64,000 nt of DNA from an uncultured Chloroflexota bacterium (GCA_902791025.1 CADATZ010000001.1:248001-312000), one strand, 5' to 3'; numbered from the stretch's first letter, positions 43,045-52,997 are shown. Notes: generated by a model not told the origin, from the letters alone. Numbers and translations: made by a program.

Positions 43045-44724
43045 TTATACCTGTATATCAACGAAAACCTCACGCTCCATCAAAAAACGTCGGATTTCCC
43101 CGATTCCTTTTGGATCTATAAGAATTGATGTTTGGTTGATTTGCTGCAGGATCCATTTTTCCAAACGGGGAGTATCCAGCAATTCTGAGAAGACAGCTTC
43201 ATTCGGAATGGTCAGAATAGTTGCGGTATAAATCGTAGCCGGCAAAACCTTTTGTTCCGATGGTTCCAGCATACGCTCCAGGGTGTTTGGCAGTCTGTTC
43301 CCGGTAAATCGTTTCAGCAGACTTAGAAATGATGATCTACTGAGCCCATTATTTTCTGCTCTTGTAAGAGATGCCGGTGTAATCCTAAGAATCAAAGTAT
43401 CACCTTTGAAACTGTCAACTTCACAAAACCGCGCTGCCATATAGCGGAAATATCGGGGAACGTTGGTACTGCAGCTTATAGCTCCGTCACCGGAAACAAC
43501 CGGAACAGCTGTCTCAAGATTGGGCTTCGCTTGTATCGAATCTGAAGTAACCTCTTCTTCAGATTCTGACAGGAGAAAAACTGTATCCCGGTTGATGCGA
43601 AATGCCGAAGCTTCATCATGCAGCTTATCCGAAAAAGCAACCTGAACCAGCCCAAGCCATTGCAGCGGACCGAGCAGTAAAAACCGAATATAAGCTCCTT
43701 CCAATTGATACCAGGAGCCAATACCGTTCAAATCGTTTCCATTTTTATCGAAAATCTGCCCGATGTTCTCTCGGAAACACTTTCTCAGAAACAGCAGTTC
43801 AGATTTTTTTACTGATTCCAAAAACCCATTAATACTCCACCAAACATCCGGCTGCAATTCTTTTATAAAATGCAGAATGGTTTCTCGAGGCAGCTTCTTG
43901 TCATAATTCAGAGAAGATGCGATGTTCAATTCGCCGCTTTCATACAATTCATTGTACGAATCAGAATTTCTCCAGACTTTGATGAGCTGAATTCTTGCAG
44001 CAGTGCGATTTTGAACCAGAAATTTGCGGATAGATTCAACGTCTGCTTCGGACTCTGATTCCTGGAAAAAACTGTTTTTTGCCAGAATTCTCGTGAAATT
44101 CAGAAAAATTTCTGAAAGATCAGCTCCCGGGAAATCCAGTTCCCGTCCATCTCGTAAAAGAGCTGCAGACAATGTGAAAAAATCGGGAAATGTATGATTC
44201 AGTGATGTAACATATTTCGTCTCTGAAGGAATCGCGGGGCGGACCGTAATCGTTTCATACGATTGCGATTTAGAAATCGTTTCTCCGGGAATCAATTTGC
44301 TTAATACTTGTTTGAGATCATCGGGAAGGATATAACATTCCCGTACTGCATCAGCAATGATACGATTTTCACGGAAAATCAAGCCGCGAAACCAAAGCTT
44401 CTCTGTATCTGATACAGGGTTTTGCCATCGTTTTTCGCGTAAAATCTTGTCTGTCCCTGAAACGCGGAAAGGCCCTGCTGCCTCTTCAAAACTCTCAACC
44501 GGTTCTATTCCCTCTTGGAATATCAATCTGTTAAGTGCCGGTATCAATTCTCTTCCGTCCGGTGAATTTAAAAATGCCTTTTGTGTAACAGGATCCAGCA
44601 TTTTTACACAAAGTAAGCGTATCAGCTCTTCGTAATTCGGTTTCGTTTTTAAATGAAGCCAATGTGAGGCGATGATAGGAAGAATAGGCAGTTCAGTCCG
44701 ATAAAGCAATTGACGAAGCAGCAT
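43045..44724 (-). CDS. Helicase-associated (XPB-N-like) protein without helicase core
   Basis: A 559-residue protein. Its last 170 residues, with ISCSTNVPRYFRYMAARFCEV, LRITPASLTRAENNGL and LEKWILQQINQT, fit the XPB/Ssl2-type helicase-associated domain found free-standing in many Chloroflexota and Actinobacteria. I see no Walker A or DEAH box, so it is not itself a helicase. The N-terminal 380 residues are helical and unassigned. ATG 44724 is chosen, with AGGAAAA upstream and one base after the GT39 stop; the open frame from 44802 would overlap that gene by 77 bases. Confidence 0.6.
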   Translation of the reverse strand: MLLRQLLYRTELPILPIIASHWLHLKTKPNYEELIRLLCVKMLDPVTQKAFLNSPDGRELIPALNRLIFQEGIEPVESFEEAAGPFRVSGTDKILREKRWQNPVSDTEKLWFRGLIFRENRIIADAVRECYILPDDLKQVLSKLIPGETISKSQSYETITVRPAIPSETKYVTSLNHTFPDFFTLSAALLRDGRELDFPGADLSEIFLNFTRILAKNSFFQESESEADVESIRKFLVQNRTAARIQLIKVWRNSDSYNELYESGELNIASSLNYDKKLPRETILHFIKELQPDVWWSINGFLESVKKSELLFLRKCFRENIGQIFDKNGNDLNGIGSWYQLEGAYIRFLLLGPLQWLGLVQVAFSDKLHDEASAFRINRDTVFLLSESEEEVTSDSIQAKPNLETAVPVVSGDGAISCSTNVPRYFRYMAARFCEVDSFKGDTLILRITPASLTRAENNGLSRSSFLSLLKRFTGNRLPNTLERMLEPSEQKVLPATIYTATILTIPNEAVFSELLDTPRLEKWILQQINQTSILIDPKGIGEIRRFLMEREVFVDIQV

Positions 44725-44725
44725 T

Positions 44726-47254
44726 TTATTTTCCTGTAATGATCCTGCGCAGTTCAAGAACTTCCACGTAATCTTCTTTCGGAATTCCGACAACAACAAC
44801 ATCGATCGGATCCGGAACAGGAAGACTCGTCATGGATTTTACCTGTTCCTCTGTTAAGGGACAGCATAACACATGGACTTGTTGATCATGGAACATCCAA
44901 ACGAGCCGATCGTAATCCAATCCACTTTTGGCAATCGAACTGCCTCCGGAATCACCTTCTCCGGCTTTATAAAATCGAGGATAAAATGCCCTGCCTTCCA
45001 GGTAAACAAGCTCTTCTTCATTATATTGCGAAAGATTTGCGGGAAGTGACTGACCATCGGAGGCAATCCATTCCGCCTTGATCTGTTCGGAAGTCTTCTG
45101 AGAGAAATGCCTGGGGATGATTTTTTCGCACAATGGCAGAATTGCGCCGATCAAAGTCAACAACAGAACTGCGCTTGTAAAAGACAAAACCAGACGTCGT
45201 GTGCCGGTGTCGGGAAAAGATCGTTTTGCAGGAAAGTATCCGGAAGTATCTGTATTGATTTCAGGAAAATCTGTATACTCAATTTTTTCATCTGTAGTAT
45301 CAAGCGGCTCAGTTTCAGGAATAATTTCAATTGTTTCTCTTTGACTGAAATCAAACAGGCTCAGGCGATTCCAGAAATCAAATACAGCAATAGCGCCAAG
45401 TCCGAAATAAAAGAAAATGACCCAATCAACCGGTAATATAAACCGGAAACCGGATGTGAGCGCGAAAGCATTGCCAAGATTATATACGATATGGAAAAGG
45501 AAGGGAATCAATCCGCCGAATCCATTTTTACGAACTGCGGTAATAACACCAAACGATACCATCAACAAATATACTGAAATCAGCGGCAGGTTGTTCTCTA
45601 TGGTCTCTCGTGCGTTCTCACGGTACCAAAAGAGATCATCATCATAAATCAGCTGTTCAGCCTCAATCGGTTTGATAAGCCGGACAGGTAAAATTAGAAA
45701 TGAAGAAATTTCATTATTGAGAAAATGTGAAGAAACAGAGCGAATGATTTCAAGCGGATGTTCCGAAATAAGTTGGAAGATGCTCTTGCTTTTGTCTGTT
45801 TCTTCCGCTGCTGTTCTGTAAAGCGATACAAGGTACTGATCCTCGGATACATCCTTGTTTACTGTGTCATTGGGATGTATCTTCTGCCAGATTGTCCATG
45901 GCAGAAATACGATTGCAAGGCCGATGACGCTGAAAAGAACGGATCTCATGATTTGTGATTTATTTTTCTTTGAAAACAAGAATACGATCCACAAAGCAGG
46001 AATCAAAACAAAACATTGTGTGCGCAGAAGCATTGCTGTTCCGATCATTCCGCCGCAAAGCAGAGACCGGGCTTCTTCCTGACCATGTTTATACCATTTA
46101 ATTACACAGAAAATGATCAAGACAACAAGAAGCATTGTCGGCAGGTCTGACATGAGAAGCCGGGAGTTTGAAACCTGTACGAGATGTGTGACCCGAATAG
46201 AGTAAATCTCCCTCCAAATGATCCATGCGGAAACAACCAAACCGGCTGCAATGTGCCGCAGATGTTTCCCGATCAGGAAAACCAGCATCGGAATCAAAGC
46301 CAAAACTACGATTTGCCCATTGGTAAGAGGCATATAATCGTTTCCAAAAATAAAATGGAGCAAAGCCAAAAATGCCGCATAAAGCGGACGAACCACCGTC
46401 AATCCATTGCGGAAACCGTTGCCAAGCAGCACACTTTGGGCAAGCAGATCATAATTTTCAGCGTCTGAAGACGGATAAAAATTGTAATTGGGAGGACGTA
46501 ATGCCGGCGCAAAATAACTGCGTCCCTCAAAATCAGTTGTTTGCCATAGCCAAACCGTTATACACCAAATAACGATACAGGCAGCAGCTGAAAACGCAAT
46601 TGCCTTTTTACCGGATATTTTTTTTTCGAAAATTGAAAATACAGGAAGCAAAAGATAAATAATGAAAAGTGGAATGAGCAGATGCCCTTCAAGTAATGAA
46701 ACACCCTGCCGATAAAACGTTCTTGATTGCGACTCCAGACCGAGGCCGGTTGTAACAGCGATATAGAAACATCCGGACATAAGAATGAGGATAACGCCGC
46801 CCCATATCAATGCAGATGCACTGGATGTCTGGTATCTCCATAGTTTTGTGAATTTTTGTATGATCAGCAAAAATGTCGAAAGGAGTATGAAAATTCCGCT
46901 CCACCACCCAAAAGGCAGCAGACGTTCCAAAAGAGAGCGTTCCAATGAGGTTTTCCCGATTGGCGGTGTGAGCAGCGTGTATCCGACTGTAAGCAATAAA
47001 AGGAGAATAAAAGAGATACCGCCTGCAGTTTTCCCCGATGATATTGTGGATTCCTTTTTGGTAAAAGACAAAACTCCGAAAGTCAGGCTGATCAGAACCA
47101 GGAGGGTCATCCCTCCGCAAAGAGCCAGTTTGCTCTTTGACATTCCAAGAAAAAGAGCATTTTTTGCCTCAGAAGGAAGCTGCCAGGTCTTATAAAGAGC
47201 AAAGCTGCCAACAGCCGCAATAACTATCCAAAATAATCCCCATACTTTTTTCAT
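44726..47254 (-). CDS. Large membrane glycosyltransferase-like protein (GT39/ArnT-type)
   Basis: An 842-residue integral membrane protein with about 13 or more helices. After two or three N-terminal spans comes YFAPALRPPNYNFYPSSDAE, then YDLLAQSVLLGNGF and VRPLYAAFLALLHFIFG, the pattern of undecaprenyl-sugar-using GT39/GT83 enzymes (GT-C fold). A soluble C-terminal part near residues 740-840 contains EGRAFYPRFYKAGEGD and may face the outside. It may glycosylate proteins or a glycan at the cell surface. It is the first gene of a three-gene minus-strand run. Confidence 0.7.
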   Translation of the reverse strand: MKKVWGLFWIVIAAVGSFALYKTWQLPSEAKNALFLGMSKSKLALCGGMTLLVLISLTFGVLSFTKKESTISSGKTAGGISFILLLLLTVGYTLLTPPIGKTSLERSLLERLLPFGWWSGIFILLSTFLLIIQKFTKLWRYQTSSASALIWGGVILILMSGCFYIAVTTGLGLESQSRTFYRQGVSLLEGHLLIPLFIIYLLLPVFSIFEKKISGKKAIAFSAAACIVIWCITVWLWQTTDFEGRSYFAPALRPPNYNFYPSSDAENYDLLAQSVLLGNGFRNGLTVVRPLYAAFLALLHFIFGNDYMPLTNGQIVVLALIPMLVFLIGKHLRHIAAGLVVSAWIIWREIYSIRVTHLVQVSNSRLLMSDLPTMLLVVLIIFCVIKWYKHGQEEARSLLCGGMIGTAMLLRTQCFVLIPALWIVFLFSKKNKSQIMRSVLFSVIGLAIVFLPWTIWQKIHPNDTVNKDVSEDQYLVSLYRTAAEETDKSKSIFQLISEHPLEIIRSVSSHFLNNEISSFLILPVRLIKPIEAEQLIYDDDLFWYRENARETIENNLPLISVYLLMVSFGVITAVRKNGFGGLIPFLFHIVYNLGNAFALTSGFRFILPVDWVIFFYFGLGAIAVFDFWNRLSLFDFSQRETIEIIPETEPLDTTDEKIEYTDFPEINTDTSGYFPAKRSFPDTGTRRLVLSFTSAVLLLTLIGAILPLCEKIIPRHFSQKTSEQIKAEWIASDGQSLPANLSQYNEEELVYLEGRAFYPRFYKAGEGDSGGSSIAKSGLDYDRLVWMFHDQQVHVLCCPLTEEQVKSMTSLPVPDPIDVVVVGIPKEDYVEVLELRRIITGK

Positions 47255-47290
47255 TATCTGATGCTCCCAAAAGGAATCAGCTGAAAAAAA

Positions 47291-48010
47291 TTAATTCAGC
47301 TTCGCCAGAAAAATTACAGTACCATCGTCCAGCTTCGCACAGATTTCGAGACCGTTAGCGGTTCTTTCTTTATACCAATAAAGCGTATCACTCTCATAAC
47401 AGGATGTTTTATATTGATATTCGAGTTCATGAATATCTAATTCTTCAATTTCCTGCCGTGTGAACAATCCGAACAAAGTCCGTATATAAGCGACATTATT
47501 CATGTGCCCTTCGAAATCTATATCAACAGACCTGACTTTATATTCGGCAAAAGGTTCACCGGTAAAATCTGAATTGAAGCGATAAAAAGGTTCTGAAAGA
47601 ATTTTTTCCTGATAGAATTCAAAAGATTCATCGTATAAATTGTTAATCATGTAAAGCCGGTTCTTGTTTCGATCGATAATAGCCCATTCCGTGCTGGCAG
47701 CGATGATCCTTTTCCCGTCTTTTTCAATTGTATAATTCCGTCTGCCGCGAATGCGGTCAGGTTTTTCCGGCCAGGTGCTTAAATGAATGTATTCACAGAC
47801 AGAGGGGCGTTCATCGATTCTGACTCTTCCTTTTGACGTGACCCAAAATAATCCCTGCGGTGTCAATACACTCTGATCATAATGAAGCAGTTCTGAATGG
47901 TTTACTGCTATATTTTGAAATAATGCAAAAATATCTGAATATCCTAATTTAGAATTGTAATCTACATTACTTGGCATTACTTTTATTATTTCTGTCAGTT
48001 TGTTTTCCAT
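47291..48010 (-). CDS. Acyl-ACP thioesterase (FatA-like)
   Basis: A 239-residue double hotdog protein that releases fatty acids from acyl carrier protein. The N-terminal half holds VDYNSKLGYSDIFALFQNIA and GLFWVTSKGRVRIDE, and the second VDIDFEGHMNNVAYI with the conserved asparagine and histidine. The start MENKLTE at 48010 follows ATGAGG; the frame also opens at 48022. It stands alone, upstream of the GT39-type gene by about 36 bases. Confidence 0.8.
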   Translation of the reverse strand: MENKLTEIIKVMPSNVDYNSKLGYSDIFALFQNIAVNHSELLHYDQSVLTPQGLFWVTSKGRVRIDERPSVCEYIHLSTWPEKPDRIRGRRNYTIEKDGKRIIAASTEWAIIDRNKNRLYMINNLYDESFEFYQEKILSEPFYRFNSDFTGEPFAEYKVRSVDIDFEGHMNNVAYIRTLFGLFTRQEIEELDIHELEYQYKTSCYESDTLYWYKERTANGLEICAKLDDGTVIFLAKLN

Positions 48011-48255
48011 AAATGTCCTCATAATGAATTATTGAAAAATTATAATCTATTATCTTATAATAACTGACCTTATTATTGATAGAATGTAATTATACAAAGA
48101 TAACCTCGAAAACTGTTATCAGGCTCTATAGTGTGATTATGGGTAATTAATAAAAGAAAGTCTGCAGAAAACTACTTATGAACAAATAATATCAACAAAA
48201 ATAATTCTTATGCGTTATCATAAAACTTCAAATTTGTCAAACAACCCGGCAAAAG

Positions 48256-48284
48256 TTGACTTTTTTAGATAACAAGAGTATAAT
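48256..48284 (+). promoter_or_regulatory. Strong promoter of the surface-glycan operon
   Basis: TTGACT (48256-48261), exactly 17 bases, TATAAT (48279-48284). It is the best promoter in the window. The gap 48011-48300 otherwise holds only AT-rich sequence and a 6-bp hairpin at 48100-48120. Confidence 0.9.
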
Positions 48285-48300
48285 CAGTGGAGTTTTTATT

Positions 48301-48369
48301 ATGAAAAATGTGGTCTCACTTTTTCAAAATAATATAAAAATGCTAATGTTCACAAGGTTGACAGAGTGA
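48301..48369 (+). CDS. 22-codon upstream ORF overlapping the wzm start
   Basis: ATG 48301 follows GGAG at 9 bases and lies about 10 bases past the expected transcription start. The peptide begins MKNVVSLFQNNIKML and ends FTRLTE. Its stop TGA overlaps the GTG start of the permease gene (GTGA), so ribosomes ending here can restart on wzm. No biased codon run suggests attenuation, so simple coupling is the likeliest role. Confidence 0.55.
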   Translation: MKNVVSLFQNNIKMLMFTRLTE

Positions 48370-49211
48370 GTAAGACAAAAGCGGAAACAATTCAGACCAT
48401 CATAGAGCCAACCAAAGGTTGGAAAATGGTTAATTTTAAAGAACTGATCATGTACAGGGAGCTGATATTTTTCCTGACATGGCGTGATTTAAAGGTTCGC
48501 TACAAACAGACGATTTTAGGCGTGGCCTGGGCTGTAATTCAACCGGTAATGACGATGGTGGTATTTTCTATTTTCTTCGGAGGTTTGGCAAAAGTTCCTT
48601 CCGATGGTATCCCCTACCCTCTGTTCTCAATCGCAGGTTTGATGCCATGGCAGCTCTTTGAAAATTCATTGCGCAATGCGAGCAAATCTCTTGTCGCTAA
48701 CAGAAATATGATCACAAAGATCTATTTTCCGAGAGTAATTTTGCCGCTTTCCAGTATTCTTGCCAGTCTGGTCGATTTCTTTGTCGCAATGCCGATCTTG
48801 ATCGTTATGATGATCATTTATGGGTATCACGTGAATATTTATATTCTGTTGATACCTTATTACATACTGTTGACCATTCTTACTTCATTTGGTGTAAGTC
48901 TTTGGTTTTCAGCCATGGATGTCATGTATAGGGACGTCGGTATTATTGTACCGTTTATCAGTCAGATTTGGATGTACATTACACCGATTGCTTATGGTTC
49001 ATCTTTAATTTCCAACCCCAAGTGGACTTTTATCTATAACCTCAATCCAATGGTTGGTGTGGTTAATGGGTTCAGATCAGCTTTTCTCGGGGTTTATACG
49101 GAAATTCCGATTCAAAGCATGATATTCAGCTTATTGATTTCACTGATTATTCTTTTCGGCGGTTTATTCTATTTCCGTCACATGGAAAAACAGTTTGCTG
49201 ATTTGATTTAG
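48366..49211 (+). CDS. Polysaccharide ABC exporter permease (Wzm type)
   Basis: A 281-residue ABC-2 permease with six membrane helices. FFLTWRDLKVRYKQTILGVAW near residues 40-60, SIAGLMPWQLFENSLRNASKSL, the NRNMITKIYFPR coupling segment, and FRHMEKQFADLI at the end are typical of O-antigen/teichoic exporters. It starts with GTG 48366, overlapped by the upstream ORF's stop. It and Wzt move a finished lipid-linked glycan across the membrane. Confidence 0.92.
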   Translation: MSKTKAETIQTIIEPTKGWKMVNFKELIMYRELIFFLTWRDLKVRYKQTILGVAWAVIQPVMTMVVFSIFFGGLAKVPSDGIPYPLFSIAGLMPWQLFENSLRNASKSLVANRNMITKIYFPRVILPLSSILASLVDFFVAMPILIVMMIIYGYHVNIYILLIPYYILLTILTSFGVSLWFSAMDVMYRDVGIIVPFISQIWMYITPIAYGSSLISNPKWTFIYNLNPMVGVVNGFRSAFLGVYTEIPIQSMIFSLLISLIILFGGLFYFRHMEKQFADLI

Positions 49212-49221
49212 AAAGGATAAC

Positions 49222-50493
49222 ATGCCGAACTATTCAGTTGAAGTAAATCATATCGGGAAACGTTACCGCATTGGAGTTACATCCAAGCAATATAATACGC
49301 TGAGAGATACTATTACCGGTCTTGTGCATAATCCGAAGGAACGTCTTCATCAAAAAATGACAGAAGAAAACTCCTTTTGGGCGTTGAAAGATGTTAATTT
49401 TAATGTTGAAGAAGGAAAAGCCATCGGTATCATTGGCCGAAACGGTGCCGGGAAGAGCACATTGCTGAAAATTCTTTCCCGTGTTACTGAGCCGACAGAA
49501 GGTACAGCCATTATTAAAGGAAGAGTTGGTTCCTTATTGGAAGTAGGAACAGGTTTTCACCCGGAACTCACAGGAAGAGAGAATATCTACTTAAATGGCG
49601 CGATTTTAGGCATGAAGCGATCTGAAATCGACAAAAAGCTGGATGAAATTATTGCTTTTTCCGAAGTGGAAAAGTTTGTTGATACACCGGTAAAACGGTA
49701 TTCAAGCGGTATGTATCTGCGTCTGGCTTTTGCGGTTGCAGCTCATCTTGACCCTGAAATACTTGTTGTTGATGAAGTGCTTGCTGTGGGAGATGCGGAA
49801 TTTCAGCGGAAATGCCTTGGTAAGATGAGTGACGTAGCCAACCAGGGAAGAACAGTCTTGTTTGTAAGTCATAATATGTCGGCAATAATGCGTCTGACTG
49901 AGCAAACTGTTGTTCTTGAAAGAGGCAAGGTCGTCATGCAGGCGCCAACAGCTGAAGCAGTAGATTATTACCTTTCACAGGGATACTCTCAAGAAGGCGA
50001 ACATTTTTGGAAAGATGATGAAATCGAAAAAAATCCGGCTCCATTTCATCCGATTCGTATTAGAATCGTAAATGAAGCAGGAGTCGTTTCTGATACGGTT
50101 CGATCAACGGAAAAATTTTATATCGAATTTGAGTATTCCCTGGATGAAGACATTACCGGACTTCGTGTAGGATTTTATATCATCAGTACAAGAGGAGAAT
50201 TTATACTGACATCCTTTGACGTGGATGATCCTTCAAAATTTGAAACCTTCAGTACACGGAAAAAAGGAAAATATATCAGCCGATGCACAATCCCCGGAGA
50301 TTTTTTGAATGAAGGCCGCTTTGTCGTAGGAGTTAATGCGAGCATATTTAAAATTCGTACTTATTTTCATGATGAACAGGCTCTTGTATTTAATGTGAAT
50401 GGAACCGGTGCTCCGGGAACACAGTGGCCGGAACCCAGAACCGGATTGATTCGTCCCAGACTTGACTGGGATATTGAATTGAAGGAAGTGTAA
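49222..50493 (+). CDS. Polysaccharide ABC exporter ATPase (Wzt type) with C-terminal domain
   Basis: A 423-residue ATPase. Walker A GRNGAGKST, signature YSSGMYLRLAFA, Walker B ILVVDEVLAVGD and the H-loop SHNMSAI sit in the first 240 residues. A further 150 residues, with FYIEFEYSLDEDITGLRVGF and GRFVVGVNASIF, form a beta-sandwich like the Wzt carbohydrate-binding domain that recognises the capped end of the glycan (known for O9a). This predicts a chain-terminated polymer. It lies 10 bases after wzm. Confidence 0.92.
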   Translation: MPNYSVEVNHIGKRYRIGVTSKQYNTLRDTITGLVHNPKERLHQKMTEENSFWALKDVNFNVEEGKAIGIIGRNGAGKSTLLKILSRVTEPTEGTAIIKGRVGSLLEVGTGFHPELTGRENIYLNGAILGMKRSEIDKKLDEIIAFSEVEKFVDTPVKRYSSGMYLRLAFAVAAHLDPEILVVDEVLAVGDAEFQRKCLGKMSDVANQGRTVLFVSHNMSAIMRLTEQTVVLERGKVVMQAPTAEAVDYYLSQGYSQEGEHFWKDDEIEKNPAPFHPIRIRIVNEAGVVSDTVRSTEKFYIEFEYSLDEDITGLRVGFYIISTRGEFILTSFDVDDPSKFETFSTRKKGKYISRCTIPGDFLNEGRFVVGVNASIFKIRTYFHDEQALVFNVNGTGAPGTQWPEPRTGLIRPRLDWDIELKEV

Positions 50494-50500
50494 TATATTT

Positions 50501-52114
50501 ATGCCCAATTACAAAGAAACTATCAGGAATATTTTAGGTGAAATTCCCTTGACTGCTGAGTTCTATTACGAGCTAAAGAAGAAGAATCAGCCGTTTACTC
50601 GATATTCACTGAAGAATATTCAGGCGAATCTTCCTCAAATGCTGGAAGATATTAAAGCGGGAAAGAAAACCTGTGAAAACCCGAAAAATATATTCGTATT
50701 TGCCTCTCTTCATTATTGGATCGAACATGCCGCGACAGTAGCATTATATTTTGGTGCTATGGGGCACAATGTTACATTTGGATATCTGCCTTATTCAGAT
50801 TGGCAGAAACCGGTCAATAAATTCGATTTGAGACGGCAGGATATTTACACAAAAAAGATACTGGAAAACGCGGAAAAATATATAAAGATCCAGTCTTTCC
50901 TTCCGCTCCATCCTTCCTATAAAAAGCTTCCTGATGAGATCACAGAAATCATCAAGGAAGTCAGTTCTTATGACACGCAATATACGCTTCAGGTCGAAGA
51001 TTTTGCAGAAGATGAACCATTGTATGAGATGAGGCTAAATGCCAATGAAAATTTTGCAAGAATGGTTTACGCCTGGCTGCTTGAAAACAAACCTGATTAC
51101 ATCATCATCCCGAACGGTACGATCCAGGAAATGGGTGTCCTTTATCGTATAGCGAAATGGATGCAAATACCTGTGACAACCTATGAATTCGGTGAACAGA
51201 GAAAGCGTATCTGGATCGCTCAGAATCGGGAAGTGATGAGGCAGGAAACCGATGACTTGTGGGAGGCGAGAAAATCGATCCCGTTGGATGACGCGGAATT
51301 TGAAAAAATGCGAAATATGCTATCCGCAAGGCAGCGTGCTGACTTGTGGGGGAATTTCACCAGAAGGTGGCAGGGAACCGGGAAAGTCGGATCGGAAAAA
51401 ATACGAGCGGAGCTGAAACTTGATGACCGTCCTATTGTATTTTTGGCAACAAATGTTCTCGGTGACAGTTTGACACTTGGACGCCAGACATTTTCAAAAA
51501 ATATGGCGGAGTGGATCGAAAGAACGGTTCAATATTTTGCCGAAAGACGCGATGCTCAACTGGTCATTCGTGTACACCCAGGTGAAACATTAACTCATGG
51601 GCAGTCGATGGTGGATGTGGTGAATCGTCTTATGCCAATGCTTCCATCTCACATTCATCTCATCAAACCCACAGATAAAATCAATTCTTATGATATAGTG
51701 GATATTGCCACTGTTGGTTTGGTTTATACCACTACGATGGGACTTGAAATGCCGATGAGCGGTGTCCCTGTTATCGTGAGCGGTCAAACACATTACAGAG
51801 GCCGCGGATTTACAATGGACCCGGAAAGCTGGGTAAGCTATTACAGAATGATCGGTAATATCCTTGACAATCCGCAAAGCGCAGCCTTGTCTGAAGAGCA
51901 GGTCAAAGCAGCATGGCAATATGCCTATTCATTCTTCTTTGAATATGCAAGACCCTTCCCCTGGCATTTGGTAAAAATGTGGGATGACTATGAAAAAAGA
52001 CCGATGTCCTATGTGTTGAGTTCACAGGGACAGGAAGAATTCAGCAGGACTTTTGAATATATGATCGGAAAACCATTAGACTGGAACGAGATATTCAGTG
52101 AAAAAAAGGACTGA
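50501..52114 (+). CDS. Surface-carbohydrate biosynthesis protein, GT-B-like
   Basis: A 537-residue protein with two Rossmann-like halves. The first starts FVFASLHYWIEHAATVALYFG and the second RPIVFLATNVLGDSLT. RVHPGE near residue 350 and VGLVYTTTMGLEMPMSGVPVIVSG near 405-428 look like the donor-binding part of capsule-type GT-B enzymes. I cannot name the sugar. It begins 7 bases after wzt, so it belongs to the same operon. It may cap or extend the exported glycan. Confidence 0.6.
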   Translation: MPNYKETIRNILGEIPLTAEFYYELKKKNQPFTRYSLKNIQANLPQMLEDIKAGKKTCENPKNIFVFASLHYWIEHAATVALYFGAMGHNVTFGYLPYSDWQKPVNKFDLRRQDIYTKKILENAEKYIKIQSFLPLHPSYKKLPDEITEIIKEVSSYDTQYTLQVEDFAEDEPLYEMRLNANENFARMVYAWLLENKPDYIIIPNGTIQEMGVLYRIAKWMQIPVTTYEFGEQRKRIWIAQNREVMRQETDDLWEARKSIPLDDAEFEKMRNMLSARQRADLWGNFTRRWQGTGKVGSEKIRAELKLDDRPIVFLATNVLGDSLTLGRQTFSKNMAEWIERTVQYFAERRDAQLVIRVHPGETLTHGQSMVDVVNRLMPMLPSHIHLIKPTDKINSYDIVDIATVGLVYTTTMGLEMPMSGVPVIVSGQTHYRGRGFTMDPESWVSYYRMIGNILDNPQSAALSEEQVKAAWQYAYSFFFEYARPFPWHLVKMWDDYEKRPMSYVLSSQGQEEFSRTFEYMIGKPLDWNEIFSEKKD

Positions 52115-52115
52115 A

Positions 52116-52982
52116 ATGACTCAATCTGAAAATAAGCAAAAGGTTCGTGAATTTTATGATGAAATTGGCTGGAGCAAGGAAAGTTCCGGTTACTATCAGA
52201 ATGCCAGATATGAGGACCTTCGCCCGGTTTCTGCTGAATATATTCACAAATGTCATTTGCGGATCACTCCTTATTTTTCATCAGGAGGAAAATTTATACT
52301 CGATGTCGGCTGTGGTCCGATTCAATATCCGGAATACCTGACTTATTCCGAAAAATTTTATAAACGGGTCTGTGCGGATATTTCTCTGACAGCTTTGAAA
52401 GAAGCAAGAAAACGAATTGGTGACAAAGGCTTTTTTGTCGTGTGTGATGCTGCGAACCTGCCTTTCAAGTCGGAATGTATGGACGGGATGGTTTCTCTGC
52501 ATACGTTTCATCATCTGGACATAAATGAACAGAAAAAAGCATGGGAAGAGACTTACCGTGTGATGAACAAAACCGCAACTGCGGTTGTTGTCAATGGCTG
52601 GACTGAATCAGAAATGATGAAAAAGTGGCAGAGTCGGGTTGAAGCAGCTGAAAAAATCGGTCAATTTATTGCCCGTCTCAGGGGAAAAGAAACAAAAACA
52701 GGGGAAAAGAAAACAAACCAGTCTAAAGGAAAAGCTACCGGCACATTTGTACAGAAAATGAATGCCGAATGGATACGTAATGAACTTTCCACGCTCGGAA
52801 ACGGACAGGTACAATTTGAGATTCGCTGCTGGCGCAGTGTCAGTGTGCGTTGGCTCCGTGCTCTGATCCATCCGCCTTATGGAAAAGCTGCCCTGCGACG
52901 GCTGTTTGCAAAAGAAGAGGCTGATTCAAATTATTATGGTGAATATGGCCAATATCCGATGATAATCATGAAAAAGAAATAA
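52116..52982 (+). CDS. Class I SAM-dependent methyltransferase
   Basis: A 288-residue methyltransferase with motif I ILDVGCGPIQYPEYL near residues 61-75, an acidic motif II (CADISLTALKEARKR), motif III CDAANLPF and MVSLHTFHHLD. A basic C-terminal region ends YGEYGQYPMIIM. ATG 52116 follows the previous stop by one base with AAGGA near; a GTG at 52098 lies inside the previous gene. Methylation of a terminal sugar would suit the Wzt C-terminal domain, but that is inference. Confidence 0.8.
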   Translation: MTQSENKQKVREFYDEIGWSKESSGYYQNARYEDLRPVSAEYIHKCHLRITPYFSSGGKFILDVGCGPIQYPEYLTYSEKFYKRVCADISLTALKEARKRIGDKGFFVVCDAANLPFKSECMDGMVSLHTFHHLDINEQKKAWEETYRVMNKTATAVVVNGWTESEMMKKWQSRVEAAEKIGQFIARLRGKETKTGEKKTNQSKGKATGTFVQKMNAEWIRNELSTLGNGQVQFEIRCWRSVSVRWLRALIHPPYGKAALRRLFAKEEADSNYYGEYGQYPMIIMKKK

Positions 52983-52997
52983 GAGAGGATTGTAAAT

